Assembly: GCA_947311845.1 (NCBI GenBank)
Contig: CAMZMU010000059.1
Location: 37,313,226-37,377,225 of the forward strand
Source of the DNA: Poa pratensis
Lineage: Eukaryota; Streptophyta; Magnoliopsida; Poales; Poaceae
Direction of reading: 5' to 3'
DNA length: 64,000 nt
The notes beneath the pieces were generated by a model. The model had not been told where the DNA came from and did not search any database. It worked only from the letters and a program-made list of their open reading frames with translations. Both the position numbers and the translations under genes were made by a program. Positions 60,700 through 64,000 of the stretch are shown one piece after another (positions within the stretch are counted from its first letter, which is position 1; every line of letters starts with the position of its first letter).

Positions 60700-61545
60700 A
60701 TACATCAAATTACAAAACCGACCCACTCCACAAACAATAGCAAATTGGGACTGAAAATCTCAAATGCCCTCTCCACATCCTTACTAGCAGTTGTTTCAGC
60801 ATTATGAAAACAAGATTGTTTGTTACCTTCCGGGTGAGGTATTGGCTACCCGTTGTGGGTATTTCACATCTGCAAGATAGTATCCCTTGGTGTACTTGTG
60901 CCATTTAACTTCTTCTTAATAGGCTAAGTTTGCAAAGAGTGAATCGGTTGAGCACATTGATGTCATTGCATGATCCGGGCACTCCAAAATAGGCATGCCA
61001 AAACCATGTCTCCTTGTCTGTAACAGTTTCAAGGATGATGGTTAGATCTTTGATATGTCTGGTGAATTTTCCATGCATGCCGATGGAGAATTCTTCATCT
61101 CTAGTGCACGCAATCAACCGAGTCAAACATATTTGGAACCTTCTTGCGGAAATCCTTTCAATGTTTTGAGCATTGGGTGCTATCAAGTAATGTACCCCAA
61201 ACACCTGAAGCAGTAGATTGTTGTTCTGCCGACCATTGCAAGATGATCATCGACCAAACCGACAGGAATTCCATGAGCCATAATGGGTATAGCCGCGGTC
61301 ACCTTCTGCAATGTGCTATGACCGATCAAGCCCGTGCAATTCCTCCTCTTCATGATGAAGTTGTCATATTGTGTAACCACTCTGCAAATATGTCAGAACA
61401 ACTCCTTACCCATCTGGAACCGCCAGCGAAAGTATCACTATGGATACACCCGTGGTGTACTCAACACTCCAAAATAGTCCAACATAAGCCTTTGGTGGCC
61501 TTCTTGCCATCTCATAGGAATCACGTCTCGGCCGACACATGAACC
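60700..61545 (-). pseudogene. PIF/Harbinger transposase pseudogene with DDE region
   Basis: Reading the minus strand, pieces appear in family order: LDYFG, then RFQMGKELF (across a frameshift), TLQKVTAAIPIMAHGIPVGL, LIAPNAQNIERI, HGKFTRHIKDLTIILETVTD, KETWFWHAYFGVPGSCNDIN VLNR (the DDE_Tnp_4 core), KYTKGYYLADVKYP, and finally remnants of a K-D-V-E-R-A-F motif. Many stops and at least four frameshifts separate them. This copy covers more of the gene than the plus-strand fragment at 6981. Confidence 0.8.
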
Positions 61546-62170
61546 TCCATGTTATGGCCGCTTGTTTTGCTCCATCTCAATCATAATTAGAGCTAGATTC
61601 TCCCCTTCTCGATGATGAACCTTATCTCAATTCTTCATCAAATCGACTCATCTACACAAACAGATCACATCAATACAAACTATACTATAAATTTATACTT
61701 GTCTGAAACAGAAAAACAAAAAATTACCTTGCTAACAAATCGACGAGCACCTTGCGGGCGACGTCGTCGGTTTCACCGGGACAAGACAGAGGGCGTCAGT
61801 GGGTTCACCGGGGAAGAGGTAGGGTGGCGCCGAGGTCAGTAGAGGCCTTCCTCAGCTAGGGATTCCGGCAAGGATGACGTTGACGGAGGTGGCCGAGTTA
61901 AGTAGGGCGTCGGCGGCCTCAGCTAGGTCGGAATGCGACGTGCCATCTGCTGCTGAATAAACACAGAAAATTGGCTGCAGGGCCCAGCGGTGGTGGCAGA
62001 CGAGCTCGGATGCGACGGATAGGGCCCTCGCGGCGGAGTATTTTGCATGGCGGCGTCATGATGGCAGCGGCCGCTCAGGCTCGATTTCGGCCGATAGGGG
62101 CGGCGGGGTCGCTGAGGACCTTGGGGAGGCCGGAGCTCGGAGGGTCGTTGGCGACCCCACGCAAGTGAAT
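61546..62170. other. Probable 5' flank of the Harbinger pseudogene, no gene
   Basis: AT-rich then GC-rich (61740-62165) with no recognised frame. Its position matches the 5' region of the minus-strand transposase gene. Confidence 0.4.
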
Positions 62171-63129
62171 TTTTACCACGGGCGGTTGGGCATGAAGGGG
62201 ATCGTAGCAGAAAACAAAAAATTTCCTACCGACGATAACCAATAAACTAGCCAGGATCTATCTATGAGACATGTAAGTAACGGAGAAGGTTTCGGTGACA
62301 TACCCTTGTAACGCGGGGATTACGCTCCCGCACAAGCATTGCTGAGGAAAACGACGTAGCCGACCTCAAGGTCGTGTAGAACTTGGCGTGTCGGTGATGA
62401 CCTCAAGATTACAATGATCCTCGTGACAAGTGCCACAAGTGTGGCACCTCGAAGGGCTCGCACACATACGGTGCTTCACAATGACTCTCTATTCTCCGAT
62501 CTAGCCGAAGTTGCGGAAGTAGATCTTCTGGACTGGAATTTCTGCAGCACGACGGCGTGCCGCAGAGAAGTTACCTCTCACGAGCACATCCCTAACTTGG
62601 GGCCGCACAAAAGAGAGAGAGAGAGGAGGTGGCCTAGGAGGAGGCGCAGGAGGTGGGAGTCACCTCCCAGCTTTCTGGAAATAATCCTATGTTTAAATCC
62701 CTCCTATGCCTCTCCTTATATAGGTGAAACGGGTGTACCATGCCAATTAGCTAGGCAATGTGGGACTAAAAGGGAGGAACAGCCATGGGGTGGCTGGCTC
62801 GGCCTTGGTGGTGCGGCCAAGGCAGCCCACCCACCCCCATTGGCCCTCCTTGGTGCGGTTTGCCCATATGGGCCTTTTTCCTCCGGGAAAAGGCTCATTT
62901 AGGTGGGCTGCACCAAAAATCTGAATTTAATCATTATTAAATCAATAAATTAATATATTAATTTATTTAATTAACATATCAACATATTATTTAATCTCTC
63001 GGTACTCCGGAACATTTTCCGGTCTATTTCTGTGACTCCGAAACCCTTTCGAATCACTCCGAACATCTTCGGACATTCCCGGAACCCTTCCGATTTTCTC
63101 TTCTCTATTCTTTGGTAATTCTGACAAAT
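62171..63129 (-). mobile_element. LTR-like remnant, minus orientation
   Basis: The sequence has the texture of an LTR: an A-rich start, GAGAGAGAGAGAGGAGG near 62613, the phrase CTCCTTATATAGGTG (TATA-like) near 62711, then GGCCCTCC-rich text and a run of CCGGAAC/TTCCGG motifs near 63005-63095. No pair or TSD could be assigned. Confidence 0.45.
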
Positions 63130-64000
63130 TGATACGTCTCAAACGTATCTATAATTTCTGATGTTCCATGTCGATATTATACCAATTGTTACATGTTTTA
63201 TATACACTTCATAGCATTTTTATGCATTTTCTGGGACTAACCTATTAACAAGATGCCACGATGCCGGTTCCTGTTTTCTGCTGTTTTTGTATTCCAGAAA
63301 AGCTAGTCTGGAAATATTCTCGGAATTGGACGAAACTTGGACATAACCTCCTATTTTTCCAACACGAAGACGGAGTCCAGAGGAGAGACGGAGGAGGGCC
63401 ACGTGGCACCCACACCATGGGTCCGCGCGGGCCCCCCTGCCGCGCCGTGGGGTGGTGTGGGGCCCTCGTGGCTCCGCAGCCGCCGCCCTTTTGCCTATTT
63501 ATTTTCCTGACTCGAAAACCCTAAATACCCGAGCCATTATCCACGAAAAGTTCCAGAGACGCCGACGCCGTCAACCCTAGCTCGGGAGGGTTCAGAAGCT
63601 CTTCCCGGCACCCTGCCGGAGAGGGGAATCATCACCGGAGGGCTCTACATCACCATGCCTGCCTCCGGAATGATGCGTGAGTAGTTCATCCTTGGACTAC
63701 GGGTCCATGGCAGTAGCTAGATGGTTGTCTCTCCACTTTATGCTATCATGTTTAGATCTTGTGAGCTGCCTATCATGATCAAGATCATCTTATTGTAATG
63801 CTACATGTTGTGTTTGCTGGGATCCGATGAATATTGAATACTATGTCAAGTTGATTATCAATCTATCTTATATGTTATTTATGATCTTGCATTCTTTCCG
63901 TTACTAGTAGATGCTTTGGCCAAGTAGATGCTTGTAACTCCAAGAGTGAGTATTTATGCTAGATAGTGGGTTCATGCCTCCGGTAATCTGGGAGAGTGAC
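63130..64000 (+). mobile_element. Gypsy LTR running off the window, plus orientation
   Basis: It begins TGATACGTCTCAAACGTATC, the same start as the solo LTR at 40317-41662 on the opposite strand. The two share their first few hundred bases (for example the frame VPVFCCFCIPEKLVWKYSRN in both). It continues to the end of the window without a PBS, so the rest of the LTR and any internal region lie beyond 64000. Confidence 0.85.

Overview
This window looks like a piece of a large, repeat-rich grass genome, most likely a Triticeae species (wheat, Aegilops, barley or a relative). The evidence is spliced plant genes with grass-type coding sequence, gypsy LTRs opening with TGATACGTC, a tRNA-derived SINE like the Triticeae Au SINE, Stowaway MITEs starting CTCCCTCC, grass-type Helitron termini, and a PBS for tRNA-Asp. 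The species call is an inference; no search was run.

Genes. Four gene models read through cleanly after splicing by eye: (1) a four-exon gene on the minus strand (9467-15741, 626 aa) for a Ser/Pro/Arg-rich basic protein of the plant family that includes Arabidopsis BASIC PROLINE-RICH PROTEIN; (2) a single-exon divergent NAC-domain protein on the minus strand (23684-24328); (3) V-type H+-ATPase subunit E on the plus strand (49468-50682, six exons, 231 aa); (4) a plastid GNAT acetyltransferase of the serotonin N-acetyltransferase type, SNAT1, on the plus strand (53902-56446, eight exons, 249 aa). A second NAC-like copy (42687-43768, minus) has a frameshift between its NAC domain and a Tyr/Asn-rich C-terminal region. 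Broken genes are a defensin-like gene with one in-frame stop (8061-8527), two PIF/Harbinger transposase pseudogenes (6981-7360 and 60700-61545), and an FtsZ (plastid division) fragment inside a Helitron (47044-47341).

Layout. 1-6650: unassigned GC-rich DNA, a degenerate GTTAYCCA higher-order repeat, and two gypsy-like LTR segments. 6650-9250: Harbinger remnant and defensin pseudogene. 9250-16250: the basic Ser/Pro-rich gene, with a complete hAT-like element in intron 3 and a non-LTR copy in intron 1. 16250-23700: a SINE and several non-LTR copies with target-site duplications (TSDs), and a Ds-like mini-element. 23684-24328: NAC copy 1. 24632-26741: Helitron 1. 27350-42100: a nest of insertions (an L1 reverse-transcriptase ORF holding a non-LTR copy, which holds an 11.2-kb gypsy element and a solo LTR). 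42460-43768: NAC copy 2. 44178-49132: Helitron 2. 49133-56450: V-ATPase E and SNAT1. 56450-64000: a Stowaway interrupted by a retroposon, a Harbinger pseudogene and LTR remnants, with a further LTR running off the end.

The genes do not form a pathway. The clearest local relationship is that NAC copy 2 and V-ATPase E are divergent and would have had only about 0.74 kb between their start codons before Helitron 2 inserted. All exon, TSD and terminus coordinates were derived by eye from the sequence.
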